Notes under the pieces: generated by a model
The model's database searches: none
The model's input: the letters and a program-made list of their open reading frames with translations, nothing else
What the model was told of the DNA's origin: nothing
Translations under genes and position numbers: made by a program
Part shown: piece after piece, positions 25,667 through 36,400 of the stretch
How the letters are laid out: each line of letters begins with the position of its first letter
Numbering within the stretch: the first letter of the stretch is position 1
Origin: Sipunculus nudus
Lineage: Eukaryota; Annelida; Sipuncula; Golfingiida; Sipunculidae
DNA: 64,000 nucleotides
Direction of reading: 5' to 3'
NCBI GenBank assembly: GCA_026874595.1
Contig: CM049320.1
Location: 2,141,501-2,205,500, forward strand

Positions 25667-28600
25667 TCTTGTGTTGTGCAAATTAATCAATTATATCAAT
25701 GACTGGTTGTTTTCTTTGATTCTATCATAAATTATTTAACTGGTTGCACTTTTGAATTTGAATAACATGCATACTTTTAAGCAGTCCTTAGCCAGAAAAA
25801 AAATATTCTATTACAGTCAAAGAAATAAAAATTACTCACAGCAAGATGCACAGATTAGACTTAAACTCCTTAATCAATATATTAGGCAAAATTTACAAAG
25901 CAAATTTCACAGTAAAATAGAAGGAACAAACTAATAGATTTATTAATTGATAATCAGTTGATTGATTTCTTACAATCACTGAACATGATTTGACAACAAA
26001 TTCTGACTACTACTACTAGCAGCTTCCAAATATAACCTAGTGATATATAATTTCTAATAAATATTTTTTTTTCATAAATCAATATTACAAAGAAAAGAGT
26101 GAAACACTGATATGGTCTGATCACCAGAGAGGATACAAAGGACATACAGGGTACAAGCAGAAAAAACAGGAGACCCAATGGACTTAAATATAGGACTATA
26201 CACATCAAGCATTTTGAAGTTGATCTTAATTATCAATTATTTACTTTGTACGATTCTCTTTTTTCAGCCACAGCTGTTTAACAGAAAGGAAACATAAATT
26301 TTCCATACTGATACACTTCAGTTATAACCGTTTAATGTACATACTCCTCTGTTTCTATAATAATGTTTCATATATTTTTAAATGTAAATGGGACTAAATG
26401 CTAGTCCAAATTTATCAGATAAATATACATGGGTATAAAAGAATTAACATGAACTGATCCATCATGAATGTTAATTATGATATTAAATCAAGCTGTGCTG
26501 GACTTTCCACAGTAAAACAAACACAACTGCTATGAATGTTTCATTATATCTCTTGTACCTAGGATATTACCATGGTAACAGCAAGAATATTCAATGATTA
26601 ACTAAAACTAAGTATGACTAAACAAGATCTATGCTAGAATAACCTGTTGGTTTCAAAGTTTTTTATTATTAGATGTCTGTATCATAAAACACTTTGTGCA
26701 GGTCAGAGGATTTCCATGCAAAGTTATAATAAATTGTTAAAACTGGAGGACCCACTTTGGCAATAAAAGCATGATAGCTAGTTTTTCTGCAGCTTGAAAG
26801 TACAATATATAACGGTATCTCAAAATAACTGCATATTTATATCATCTGTATCATATTACAGATCATCTGTATTATATAGGGCTGTAAATGTACCACGAGT
26901 GCAATATATTCTGAAACAAAGTCAAAATATACTGGTATCATCGGAAGCATCTCATCTATGACATGTTACTGGTATTTGATTACACAGTGGGATCAATGTC
27001 CATTCATTTAACAATGGTCAGCACCACTGTTGGTCCCACAGGAGTAAAACAAAACAAATTAGATTACACAGCATCTGACAGGCCGATGCATCAGAAACAA
27101 ATTTTACTTCTTTTACTCAGAATAGAACATGTTTAAAAGATAATTGGCTTGAATTCTATAACAGACATCACTTGACTTAAAATGAAAGACTTCAATGTTG
27201 TATAGTACAGTATAATAATCAGAGAAGTATCAGAACTTCAGAACACATGATTTGTATTGACACTGCAGCCCTGGTATAGCATATCAGTCAGATCTGCACA
27301 TATTATATCTGACATGAAAAATGGATGAGGGTTTTTATATCAATTTACCTTTGTGAGGTGACGAGGCAGTAAGTTTTATCCTCTGTTAATCTTTGCTCAA
27401 AAAGTAATGAATGGATCTTGATGATATTTCATGGAATGAAAAGGTATCACATTTTAGAGATACTCTGAATCACCATGAGACAGATATTTTCTTTGTCCCA
27501 CACAAGATCTGCACATATTATTATATCTGACATGAAAAATGGATGAGGGTTTTTATATCAATTTACCTATGTGAGGTGACTAGTACGGTATGTTTTATCC
27601 TTATTCTTTAGGTTGGTCAGGTTATCTGTACTCAAAAAGTAAAGAATGGATCTATATGATATATTGTGGAATAAAGAAGTATCACCCAAGCAATAAACAT
27701 TACATTTTGGAGGTAATCTGGATCACCATTATGGAATTTATGGTTTTAATTGAAAGGATCCTACACCATTGTGAGACAAGATATTTTCTTTGTCCAACAC
27801 AAGGTCTGAGCCATTCACAGGTATTTGGGGCCAAGATTATTTTTTTTATTGGCAGAGGTATGTGCTCTATTGAGTAGTTAGTACCATTGTAGTTACCATT
27901 AATATATGCACTAACATACCTATTATACCTGGCTCAATTTATAACCAAACACTATAAAAATCTGTAAGTCAACCTTGGTGAACTGATGTATCCAGAATTG
28001 ATGTCACTTTAACAATGTGTCCAGCAACTGAAGCATGGAAATCTTTTAGATTGTGTCTGTAATGAAGTATTCCTTTATTATACATCACACTTAGAGTACT
28101 GGTGAACCTATATGTTAAAAATCCTTGGAAATGACAAACAATGTTAGGAAGGCTCTCAATCTACAAAAACAAACGAATCAGCTTTTAGTTTTAAACTATA
28201 CACGAGTTCCATTTGTAGAAAAATCAGGGTTATATTATTCACAACAGAATTTTAGATTTAATTTTTAAAGGTTTTTCAACCATTTTTACTGAAATAAATT
28301 GTGATTTTTGATGATTTTTCTACTGCATGACCTCCTTAATAATACATTCAGCTGCCTAGTCTTCCCACATTTTCTAGCTGTTAACTGTGCAACATTTACA
28401 AATGTGAACTGAACCAAAAACTTTCTACGCTCCCGAGGCAGCTGATCTTGCGCTTCTAAAGAAGCTACTGATTTTCACACTGCCTGCTTTGACCGTTAAT
28501 GATGCATTAAAACACCAAGTTGTGCACATGGGCATGTATGCTTAAGAAACTGCTGATGTGACTATCAGCCAAACAAAAGCAAGTCAACAAACAGTCAACA

Positions 28601-31600
28601 GGCATCAGGCTCCGCCCAGAAACCATGAATGGGGCAATTCTCTCTGAGCCTTTGGCCTGTTCAAATGGTTGCCAGGGCGATGAGTTGTCACTCAAAACGA
28701 AAATGAACAACATTGGCTTCGTGTTTTCCTTGCTTGGCTGGTAAACCGTTTTGCTTCCAGCACAGGGTCTCATGTGATTGGACCAAAATACACTGCTCCC
28801 CTCTGGTGTAGAGATTCAGGATACAAGGTCAAAACAAACAGCACTTACGATATAGGTAGTAGGCCTATGGGTAAAGCGCTGTGTAAAGAGCGTAAAAACA
28901 TTCTGGACTAGATGCTAGTAGATCTGATGTAATGTTTACCGAATTGAACTCATGATGCTGACTCAGACCAGGTTGGTTTATTACTGCTCCACTGCGAAAG
29001 AAATTCTTTTCTAGGACAATGGTAAAAACAGGAAGAAAGTGGGTTATTCCATTTTCTTCCAGAAGACAGAGGAAGATACATGTAGTAAGAGGAAAACAAA
29101 AATCCCTAAGATTTTTAATTGAGATAATTCACAAAAAAATAAATTCAATTGATTTACATAGAGTTGTACATAAAGTGTAATTAATTGTTAAATTAATGAC
29201 AACACATGTTTTTTATAAAAGACTATAGCAATAGATTGTTCATTAAACTTTCACATATAATTGAAATATGAAACTGTATTTTTGTATGAAAATAACTTTT
29301 ATTTTTTTAGTAAATATATATCTCTGATACTACGACTCAGCAAGACAGAGGGTCAGAGACCTTACACAATGACATGTTCCAAGTGCATCAGCCTTTAAAA
29401 GAAAAGTTTGCCAAAATCTGATCAGATCATAGCAATTATCAGTGAATCATGCCTGCAAATGTGAATTTCATGTTTCCTCTACAGGAGAAAACATACGGTA
29501 ATATTAATATGGACAACTATGTGTACACTGTAAGATATCATATGATATAGCCTATCTGTGAGCAAATGGAATGCTACATTGAACTAACCACTGTACATGT
29601 CATTTTTTTTTCTATCGATCACACTGGCACCCTTCCACCAGAGATTATTTCTACTCAAAACAAATCTCTTCCTGATAGTCTGATACTGATAGTCACTGAG
29701 GGACAGCCTGGACTACTTGTCTCAACTGATATACTTCAAAATTAAAATTTGTTATATTCAAGGAATCGCTGTCTGTTTACATTTCACATGTGAAATGCTC
29801 CCAATATATTACTTATTCCATGAAGTCCTGACCATAAAAACACCAACTGATGTTTATGTAATTTGCCTTGACACAATTTTTATCCATCATATTTGATCAG
29901 ACTACCTTCTTCACTAAATTTATTCCTGTGCCTCAGGTGTATTTAGAACTCTAGGAGAAGCTGCAGTGCACTGTGGGGGTTAGATTTGGATGACCACAAA
30001 CCCTAAACAGCAAAGTTGTACTCTTGTGAGTCTGATTCTGTGCAATATATATTATATAACACAGGATATTCTGGTTGAGAACAGGCAGCTCTCCAACATA
30101 CCAACACAACAGCTAAATCCAGCATGATGCTTGGGAATTTATGTGGGAGGTCATCACAAATTTAATCCAAACAAATACACAATGCATGGGTTCAAGTGAT
30201 CTTTTACAACCATAAATATTATCATACAACAGTAAAAGATGAAGACTAAGGAATATACTTGATCCTCTTTACACAACATTTTTAATACTACTTTACTGTA
30301 ATTTCACAAACAGTATATCACTCCAGTATATATTTGTAAAAGTGTAAATAACAGTAAAGTTTGATTTTGAAAACTGCATATTATTGTAATGATCGATGAT
30401 ACCATGAGAATCCCATGGCTTGGTTAGTGAAAAGCTCGAAAAGCCAACCAATGTTATATTTTCATTATACAAGTAACTTTAGATTACTAAAGAATGGAGG
30501 TCAATTAAAACACTTGGCCTAAATTGCACATAGATAATTTATAATAAGTGCTACATTTACAATTTGTTATACGTTTCTTTATTTTATGATGGACAGTCAA
30601 TGAAAGTATGCCAACTTGGGCATGACAATTGAATAACCCACACACCTCATTGAGACATGACACATGTGAATTTGCATGAATACAAAACTTTTTTTTAATA
30701 TTTAGCTGCATTTATCTTGATTTTGCCACTTATCCTTACCTGCCTCTAACTTCTTGAGTACATGAATTCTAACCATATTGTCCATCCATATACGCACATA
30801 TCTTGACAAGACAGTGTGTGAGTGATTCTATAGTTGCTCCCTAACTTGTATGGCAACAGTATTGGTTAAGTCTGAACCACCAGTCCAGGGTCGGTCTTTT
30901 TACCGAGCGCTACCGAGCGCTACCTAGCGCTCGCGCTCAGTAGGACTTTTTACCGAGCGCTACCCTGGATTCACACCAGGCTTCGCTTTGACCAGCGTGG
31001 GGCTACCGAGCGGTCGGACTTTTTACCGAGCGCTACCCCGGATTCACACCAGGCATCGCTTTGACCAGCGTGGGGCTACCGAGCGCTCGGACTTTTTACA
31101 TAGCGCTACCCTGGGGTCAGACAAGTCATTGCTCTGACCTACGTGGGGCTACCGAGCGCTTGGGACTTTTTACCGAGCGTTACCCTGCTCTTACAACGGG
31201 AATTAAGTGTTCTTACATACTTCAAACATCTTTGGCTTGGGACTAACGAGCGCTAAGAACTTTTTGCCGAGCGCTACCATCGCGCACATGACAAATTATG
31301 GAGTTTTATCCGCATTCAACACAAAATATCATATTTAATTATTTACATTTTTTCTGTTTATATAACATGAATAAGCAATGCTTATGTTATCTTTCCAACT
31401 CATTCTCTCCCTCTATATATATATATACATAAATATATATATAAATATATATACATATATATATAAATATATATATATATATCATGCTATAAAAAATATA
31501 AATGTAATCTATATATCAAGCAGTAAATCGTGTATTAATTTTTATAATAAAACATATATGCCCTAAATGAATATATATGTATTTTTGATTACATTCCCTC

Positions 31601-31900
31601 ATATTCCAGTTCTTCTCTCTTTCTCTCTCTGTTTCTCTTTATGTCTCTCTTACCATTTCTCTCCCTTTCTTTCTTTATCTCTCTCTTTCTTTCTCTCTCC
31701 TATATATATCGGATAAATATTATATATAATATAGGTCTTTGTTACCTTTCCCTCTAATTCAGGTTCTTCTCTCTCTCTCTGCCTGCCTCTCTTTATTTCT
31801 CTCTCTCCATTCTTTCTCTCTCTCCTTTATAGCCTATATTGGATAAATATTATATAGGCTATGGTATAGCGCTCTCTTTTTCTTTACACTGTCTCTTTCA

Positions 31901-31981
<81 letters not shown>

Positions 31982-32083
31982 CATAATTTTAAATTATATA
32001 TTATATTTATATAGGCTACTGATATATTAATAAATGTATTTAAACATATATATGTCGAATTTATATGTATGTTTATCGTAATA

Positions 32084-32125
<42 letters not shown>

Positions 32126-32922
32126 GGCCTATGGTTTGCGCGTTGCCCGTTGTTAGAACAGGGTAGCACTCTGAGTCGGTAAAAAGGTCCGAGTGCTCGG
32201 TAGCCCCTGCCGGGTCAGAGCAATGCCTGGTGTGAATCCAGGGTAGCCCTCGGTAAAAGTCCCTAGCGCTCGGTAGTCCAAAGTATGTAAAAACACTGCC
32301 CATTGTTAGGGCAGGGTAGCGCTCGGTAAGAAGTCCGAGCGCTCGGTAGCCCCACGCGGGTCAGAACAATGCCTTGTATGAATCCAGAGTAGCGCTCGGT
32401 AAAAAGTCCTACCGAGCGCTAGCGCTCGGTAGCGCTCGGTAGCGCTCGGTAAAAAGACCGACCGCCAGTCCAGATATCAGCTGCAAACGGGGATCAAACC
32501 CAAATGGCTGGCACAGCAGTCCAACACTTCTAATGCCCTTTAATGATATGATCAACACAGAAAGTGGCAGCACTTGCAAAACATTTCCTAAAGCCTTAAG
32601 GAATTGTCTCTGCCTGTTACACTTACTATAAGCTTTGCTGATATGAGTTGAGTTTGATAAGCAAGACAAGTATAATTATGTAACAAACATACGGTCACTG
32701 GAATGCAGAACTTATAATTAACTGTGGCTCATGATTACATGCACAATTAAAGAGCAAGTGACCGGGCGGGGTCAGAGCGTGCACAGTCAGCAGAGTGACC
32801 ACCCCAGCCTGTAGGACTCCGTGGTCGGACTCAGAGATGAGCGTCTGTCTCTTACCTTTCCCCACTTTTCCCTCGACCGCCTCGGCTGGTACTCCATTCC
32901 CTGGCACCGCACTCTCCGCCAT
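11343..32922 (-). CDS. CCDC50: CCDC50-like coiled-coil protein gene (three exons, incomplete)
   Basis: Minus-strand gene assembled from exons 32922-32856, 12484-12422 and 11481-11343 (89 codons plus 2 nt), continuing off the left edge. The junctions are in phase (1, 1, then 2) with consensus donors GTAAGA, GTGAGT, GTAAGT and acceptors after polypyrimidine tracts. The product starts MAESAVPGNGVPAEAVEGKV; residues about 23-60 align without gaps, from memory, to the N-terminal domain of CCDC50 (Ymer): the VC pair, HED, a MAYRMQNEE segment where CCDC50 has LAHSLQEQE, then NRYNRR and a Glu/Arg/Gln-rich coiled coil. In vertebrates CCDC50 is a cytosolic ubiquitin-binding phosphoprotein acting in EGFR and NF-kB signalling. 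Intron 1 is 20.4 kb and full of repeats. Start chosen as the first ATG of a frame open into a clean donor. No further exon was found in 1-9540. Confidence 0.75.
12422..12484 (-). CDS. CCDC50: CCDC50-like exon 2
   Basis: 63 nt between acceptor TTATTTTTCAG and donor GTGAGTAA; enters in phase 1 and leaves in phase 1. It encodes V-CQQWLVHEDAGMAYRMQNEE, the core of the CCDC50 N-terminal domain. Joining exon 1 gives GKVGKVCQQWL, which lines up with KEVCRDF in the vertebrate protein. Confidence 0.8.
12485..14009. other. Intron 1 of CCDC50-like gene, distal part
   Basis: No exon recognised. Contains a C homopolymer at 12818-12832 (15 C) and a fragment at 13205-13255 (ACAGACGGTGACTACGACAG) resembling the tails of dispersed repeats. 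An 85-codon open frame at 13788-14045 is unexplained; its last part overlaps a dispersed repeat. Confidence 0.5.
14010..14200. repeat. Dispersed repeat shared with 63660-63870
   Basis: The segment from AATGAAGAATCA to the CTGCAGATTTCTA region matches 63660-63870 with moderate divergence (shared phrases: ATTCACAAATGT, CAGTCACTT, ATAAATGAACC or ACAAATGAACC, GCAGATTTCTA). One copy lies in the CCDC50-like intron, the other in CLCN6 intron 21. Family not recognised. Confidence 0.65.
14780..15070. repeat. GA-rich simple sequence
   Basis: Purine-rich tract of irregular AGAGACAGAGA units. It explains the Ser/Leu-rich minus-strand open frame at 15016-14771. Confidence 0.85.
15233..15374 (-). CDS. Orphan exon-like segment, possible terminal exon
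   Basis: On the minus strand, after an acceptor-like TTTCTTGTGTAG, a GC-richer frame is open from 15374 to a TAA at 15235-15233. It reads VYNQPAESRELRDG, then DTDALTFLLAVYGIRPVLKY, then VTMHQVEL and stop, with AATAAA overlapping the stop. The composition looks coding and unlike the surroundings. It does not fit the CCDC50-like transcript: joined to exon 1 it is read in another frame and hits TGA. It could be the last exon of an unseen gene nested in intron 1, a retrocopy scrap, or chance. I do not recognise the protein. Confidence 0.35.
15375..16451. other. Intron 1 of CCDC50-like gene, no feature seen
   Basis: AT-rich sequence. A short tandem phrase near 15675-15790 (CACCTGACATTTCCAACCCC and similar, three diverged copies) is the only structure noticed. 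Confidence 0.4.
16452..16875. repeat. 18-bp minisatellite
   Basis: About 23 units of AGTCTATATAATATCAGC with point changes and a few shortened units. Because 18 is divisible by 3, one frame stays open and gives the artefact repeat SLYNIS (16632-16949). Confidence 0.95.
17635..19490. mobile_element. Element with 179-bp tandem array and hairpin end
   Basis: Ten diverged units of about 179 bp; the GGAGCCGTAAAAC-type motif occurs at about 17719, 17898, 18037, 18198, 18377, 18557, 18737, 18918, 19096 and 19275. The units near the right end are the most alike (178-181 bp spacing). The array is flanked by AATGCCCCCGCC on the left (17658) and by a hairpin on the right (GCCCCGGCCAC, TTT, GTGGCGGGGGC, about 19460-19485), so the outer ends are inverted to each other. 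A tract GGAATGACGGAAGGACGG precedes the hairpin, as in the other hairpin-ended repeats. No protein is encoded. Confidence 0.8.
19765..19965. mobile_element. MITE-like element with GGATCC ends
   Basis: Starts near CAGAAGCGGATCCATG and ends near CTGGATCCGTCCCTG, which are imperfect inverses. The interior has C/T-rich runs (GGGTCCGGACCCCCCC, a C run at 19861-19875). A related half element, GCCAGATCCAGAAGGGGGCA, lies at 21949. No coding potential. Confidence 0.6.
19966..22067. other. Intron 1 of CCDC50-like gene, no gene seen
   Basis: AT-rich non-coding sequence. Near its right end, 21940-22010 carries a fragment of the GGATCC-ended MITE family and two C runs. Confidence 0.4.
22068..24935. repeat. 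Large dispersed repeat copy C (2.87 kb, apparently complete)
   Basis: Runs from AACAAGGGACCCATGGGTCA to the hairpin at 24904-24934 plus A. It lacks the nested insertion seen in copy B, so its 23507-23512 region is the empty site. It has a 31-G run at 23755-23785. A distinct insert-like segment at about 24178-24520 (starting GGCCAAAATAAAAAAAGGTATGG and ending with the inverse TTTTTTTTGGCC region) has no match in copy B and may be another small insertion. No coding potential. Confidence 0.8.
24936..30879. other. Intron 1 of CCDC50-like gene, no exon recognised
   Basis: Six kilobases without a convincing exon. It contains a (TA)n tract at 25627-25663 and a diverged tandem duplication of about 215 bp at 27291-27820 (ATCTGCACATATTA at about 27293 and 27508, CTCAAAAAGTAA at 27397 and 27631). 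The 88-codon minus-strand frame at 28773-28507 lies in a GC-richer patch but has no recognisable domain. Confidence 0.45.
30889..32464. mobile_element. Foldback (MULE-like) element, long subrepeat TIRs, 9-bp TSD
   Basis: The left end GGTCGGTCTTTTTACCGAGC is the inverse of the right end GCTCGGTAAAAAGACCGACC. Both arms are long (about 390 and 320 bp) and built of ~95-bp subrepeats with CTACCGAGCGCTCGGACTTT and CTGGATTCACACCAGGCAT motifs. The 9-bp CCAGTCCAG flanks both ends (30880-30888 and 32465-32473), a target-site duplication; one extra G sits at the right end. The centre holds CT-rich and (TA)n simple repeats (31400-32125) and no transposase. A 9-bp duplication with long structured TIRs suits Mutator-like or foldback elements; the superfamily is inference. 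It lies 390 bp into intron 1 of the CCDC50-like gene. Confidence 0.88.
32856..32922 (-). CDS. CCDC50: CCDC50-like exon 1 (start codon)
   Basis: 67 nt: ATG at 32922-32920, 22 codons and one extra base, then donor GTAAGAG (G at 32855). The frame stays open past the donor for some 50 codons, but the strong GGGGAAAG/GTAAGAG site and the fit of the next exon decide the boundary. It lies 434 bp from the CLCN6 start on the other strand. Confidence 0.75.
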
Positions 32923-33356
32923 TTTTCTGACTCAATATTTCATAAATAAACCTGAAAGCTTGTTATCATAGACAAAGCGTGGGAACTTGCGTTGTACCCA
33001 TCACAGAAAATTTAAATCCTCCCTGACACAGACAAGCGAGTCCAACGTTGTCAATGTTTTGCTAGCTCTCTCCTGATAAACCTTGACCCGGAAGTGAAAT
33101 CAGCATTTAACCTCTGCTTTCATTTTATTTGAATCATCATTTATTTGAATCATACAGTGTTTACATGTTTGGGTTTCATACAAAAACACCGAGATCTGAT
33201 TCATACTGCGCATCGTAAGAATACCAAACCTTTAACCTGCTTATGTAATCGGGACAGGGATCTTTTCAAAAGACAACACAAATAAAAGAATGTTTGACGG
33301 AGCTGGAAGAAAGTTTGACCTGACCTCTGACCTGACCTGACCTATTTACAGTAAAG
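32923..33356. promoter_or_regulatory. Probable bidirectional promoter, CCDC50-like / CLCN6
   Basis: The 434 bp between the divergent start codons must hold both 5' ends unless upstream non-coding exons exist. An ETS/GABP-type CCGGAAGTG lies at 33088-33096, common in bidirectional housekeeping promoters. No clear TATA box was assigned. Transcription starts cannot be placed from sequence alone. Confidence 0.6.
33315..33343 (+). promoter_or_regulatory. Cluster of five TGACC(T) half-sites
   Basis: TTGACCTGACCTCTGACCTGACCTGACC gives five TGACC(T) repeats just 14 bp before the CLCN6 start codon. TGACCT is the inverse of the nuclear-receptor half-site AGGTCA. The tight spacing may be chance simple repeat; receptor binding is inference. 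Confidence 0.35.
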
Positions 33357-33419
33357 ATGCCTTGCTGCTGTGCGGGGAGGCGACTGTGCCATCAAACAAC
33401 AGATGATCAAGATGAACAT
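33357..33419 (+). CDS. CLCN6: CLCN6 exon 1
   Basis: 63 nt, 21 codons ([20 protein letters not shown] plus H), phase 0, donor GTAAGG. The Cys-rich start parallels the Cys-rich N-terminus of vertebrate ClC-6, which supports this ATG although the exon is small and 5.5 kb from exon 2. Confidence 0.82.
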
Positions 33420-36400
33420 GTAAGGTCGAACCCGGAACCGTCTAATTAATAACTCCTCCATATAACCATTTCTCATTAAGTGTTCGAAAAGAGAGGATGT
33501 CGATTTTACTTCCGCAGACAGGGTTGTTACAGCTTTTCAGGGGGCGGAACAATAGTTTATCGTCTTGCCGACAGAGGGCAGTGCTGGTATATTCCAGGAA
33601 GTTTTCCTGATAATGTTTTAGTGATTTATAACTCCCTCACATAAGTTCTCTAGCTTTGTCCAAAAAGACATAATAATGTGATATATTAGTTTAAATTGGA
33701 AAGGTTATTTATGAGAAACTTTTCCCAGACAGGGATATTCCTTAACTTTTACTTTCAATCAAATGAAATGAACTTTGCAATGAGGGACTGATAGCAAGCA
33801 TTTCATTTTGACTGGCATTTTTTCATAGTATGATTTTTTTTTCAGATCGTTTTATAAAGTCTTTAATTTGGAATGGAAGAGTCCTAGAATCAGTCTTTTT
33901 AAATAGTGAAAGGGCTGTACAAATGTCTGTATTCAATTAACAGGATTATCAAATAATAATAATAATAATAATTAACATAAAAAAGAATACTGATTTTTTT
34001 AGTTAAGTTCTATGTTTTAATGAATAATTGAAATGTGGTGGAAGGCCATTTTTGTTACCTAAGTTTTGAGGATTGTTACATGATACACATAAGCACATAG
34101 TTTTACTTAATTTCTTTTACAATTTGACATTATCTAATCAGAATTATACAAAGTAATATATATGCAGCCAAATAATAATTATCCATTATTATGGTCACTG
34201 TATTTATGCAATGAATCCAACCCAACCGATTCCAAGGCACATTTTCATTTGTGGTAATATTCTTTTTGGTTGATTCATAAACATAGATGAATAGATTATC
34301 AAAGTAGAACCTCTCAGTATAAACAAGCCATAAACTTGGATATTTATTGTTCAAAATTGTTTCAAATATGAACAATGTACAGTTGGAGTTGGTGATTATA
34401 AATTAGACACAACTCCCTATTAATATGGTTATTAATATATAAGATACCCTTGTTTATACTGTAAATCCAATTTGACACTTCCGGGTCTGCAGATTACATC
34501 ACTGACCGTAAAGGTTTACCATATCAGTGCTTCTTTTATCACATCTGAAGGTGTAATAACTTCTCCTGTTCCCAGTTGATCAATACCCCCAATTTTCATT
34601 GGTATTTTGGTTATAATAACTGACAGTGCCAGTATCTAAAATGGTAACATTTGATGTTCCTTGATTTCTGGATATGATTAAACAGTCATGGTGCCCCCTG
34701 GAATTATTAAAATATGATTAATTAAGGGTTTCTTGTGACTGTAAGCAACTCAAATATCACTTTCAAGAAGGTATCTGTAAACTAACATAGGGACTAATTG
34801 CTGCTTTATGTGACTTATTTTTTAATGTATATATTATGAGGTGTATTGTTTAAAAATGATATTGAGAATTATTTCATCTTTTTATGCCAGTGTCTTATGT
34901 ACACATCCCTATGCCAGTGTCTTGTGTACTCTGTGCCAGCATCTTGTGTACTCTAGCTGTGCCAGTATCTTGTGTACTCTGTGCCTGTATCTTGTGCATT
35001 CTGTGCCAGTCTCTTGTGTACTCTATGCCAGAGTAGTGTGTCCTTTGTGCCAGTATCTTGAGAACACTGTGCCAGTATCATGTGTACTCTGAGTATAATC
35101 TTGTATATTCTGAGTAGTCTCCTGTGTACTCAGTGCCAGTGTCTTGTGTACTCTGTGGCAGTGTCTTGTATCCTCTGTACCAGTATCTTGTGTACACTGT
35201 GCCAGTATCTTGTGTACTCTGTACCAGTGTCTTGTGTACTCTGTGCCTGTATCTTGTGTCCTCTGTGCCAGTATCTTGTGTACCCTGTGCCAGTGTCTTG
35301 TGTACTCTGTGCCAGTGTCTTGTGCCCTCTGTGACCGCATCTTGTGTACTCTGTGCAAGTATCTTGTGTACTCTGCGCCAGTTTCCTGTGTACTCTGAGC
35401 AAGTATCTTGTGTACTCTTAGCCAGTATCTTGTGTACTCTGTACTAGAGTATTGTGTACTCTGTGCAAGTATCTTGTGTGCTCTGTGCAAGTACCTTGTG
35501 TACTCAGTGTCACATATCTTGTGAACTCTGTGCAAGTATCTTACATGTACTCTGTGCCAGTATCTTGTGTACTCTGTGCAAGTATCTTGTGTACTCTGTG
35601 CAAGTATCTTGTGTACTCTGTGCCAGTATCTAGTATCCTCTGTGCAAGTATCTTGTGTACTCTGTGCCAATGTCTTGTAAACTCTGTGCCAGTGTCTTGT
35701 GCCCTCTGTGACCGCATCTTGTGTACTCTGTGCAAGTATCTTGTGTACTCTGCACCAGTTTCCTGTGTACTCTGTGCAAGTATCTTGTGTGCTCTGTGCA
35801 AGTATCTTGTGTACCCTGAGCCGGTATCTTGTGTACTCTATGCTAGAGTATTGTGTACTCTGTGCAAGTATCTTGTGTGCTCTGTGCAAGTACTTTGTGT
35901 ACTCAGTGTCACATATCTTGTGAACTCTGTGTAAGTATCTTACATGTACTCTGTGCCAGTATCTTGTGTGCTCTGTGCAAGTATCTTGTGTACCCTGAGC
36001 CGGTATCTTGTGTACTCTATGCTAGAGTATTGTGTACTCTGTGCAAGTATCTTGTGTGCTCTGTGCAAGTACTTTGTGTACTCAGTGTCACATATCTTGT
36101 GAACTCTGTGTAAGTATCTTACATGTACTCTGTGCCAGTATCTTGTGTACTCTGTGCAAGTATCTTGTGTACTCTGTGCCAGTATCTTGTGTACTCTGTG
36201 CCAATATCTAGTATCCTCTGTGCAAGTATCTTGTGTACTCTGTGCCAATGTCTTGTAAACTCTATGCCTGTATCTTACATGTACTCTGTGCCAGTATCCT
36301 GTGTACTCTGAGCCAGTATCTTGTGTACTCTGTGCCTGTATCTTGTGTCCTCTGTGCCAATATCTTGTGTACCCTGTGCCAGTGTTTTGTGTACTCTGTG

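Noticed and set aside
28507-28773. 88-codon minus-strand open frame in a GC-richer patch
   Set aside because: No recognisable motif, start context or homologue; kept only as a note.
32695-32855. Read-through of the CCDC50-like exon 1 frame for about 50 codons past 32856
   Set aside because: A strong GGGGAAAG/GTAAGAG donor ends the exon and joining to exon 2 restores the CCDC50 alignment.
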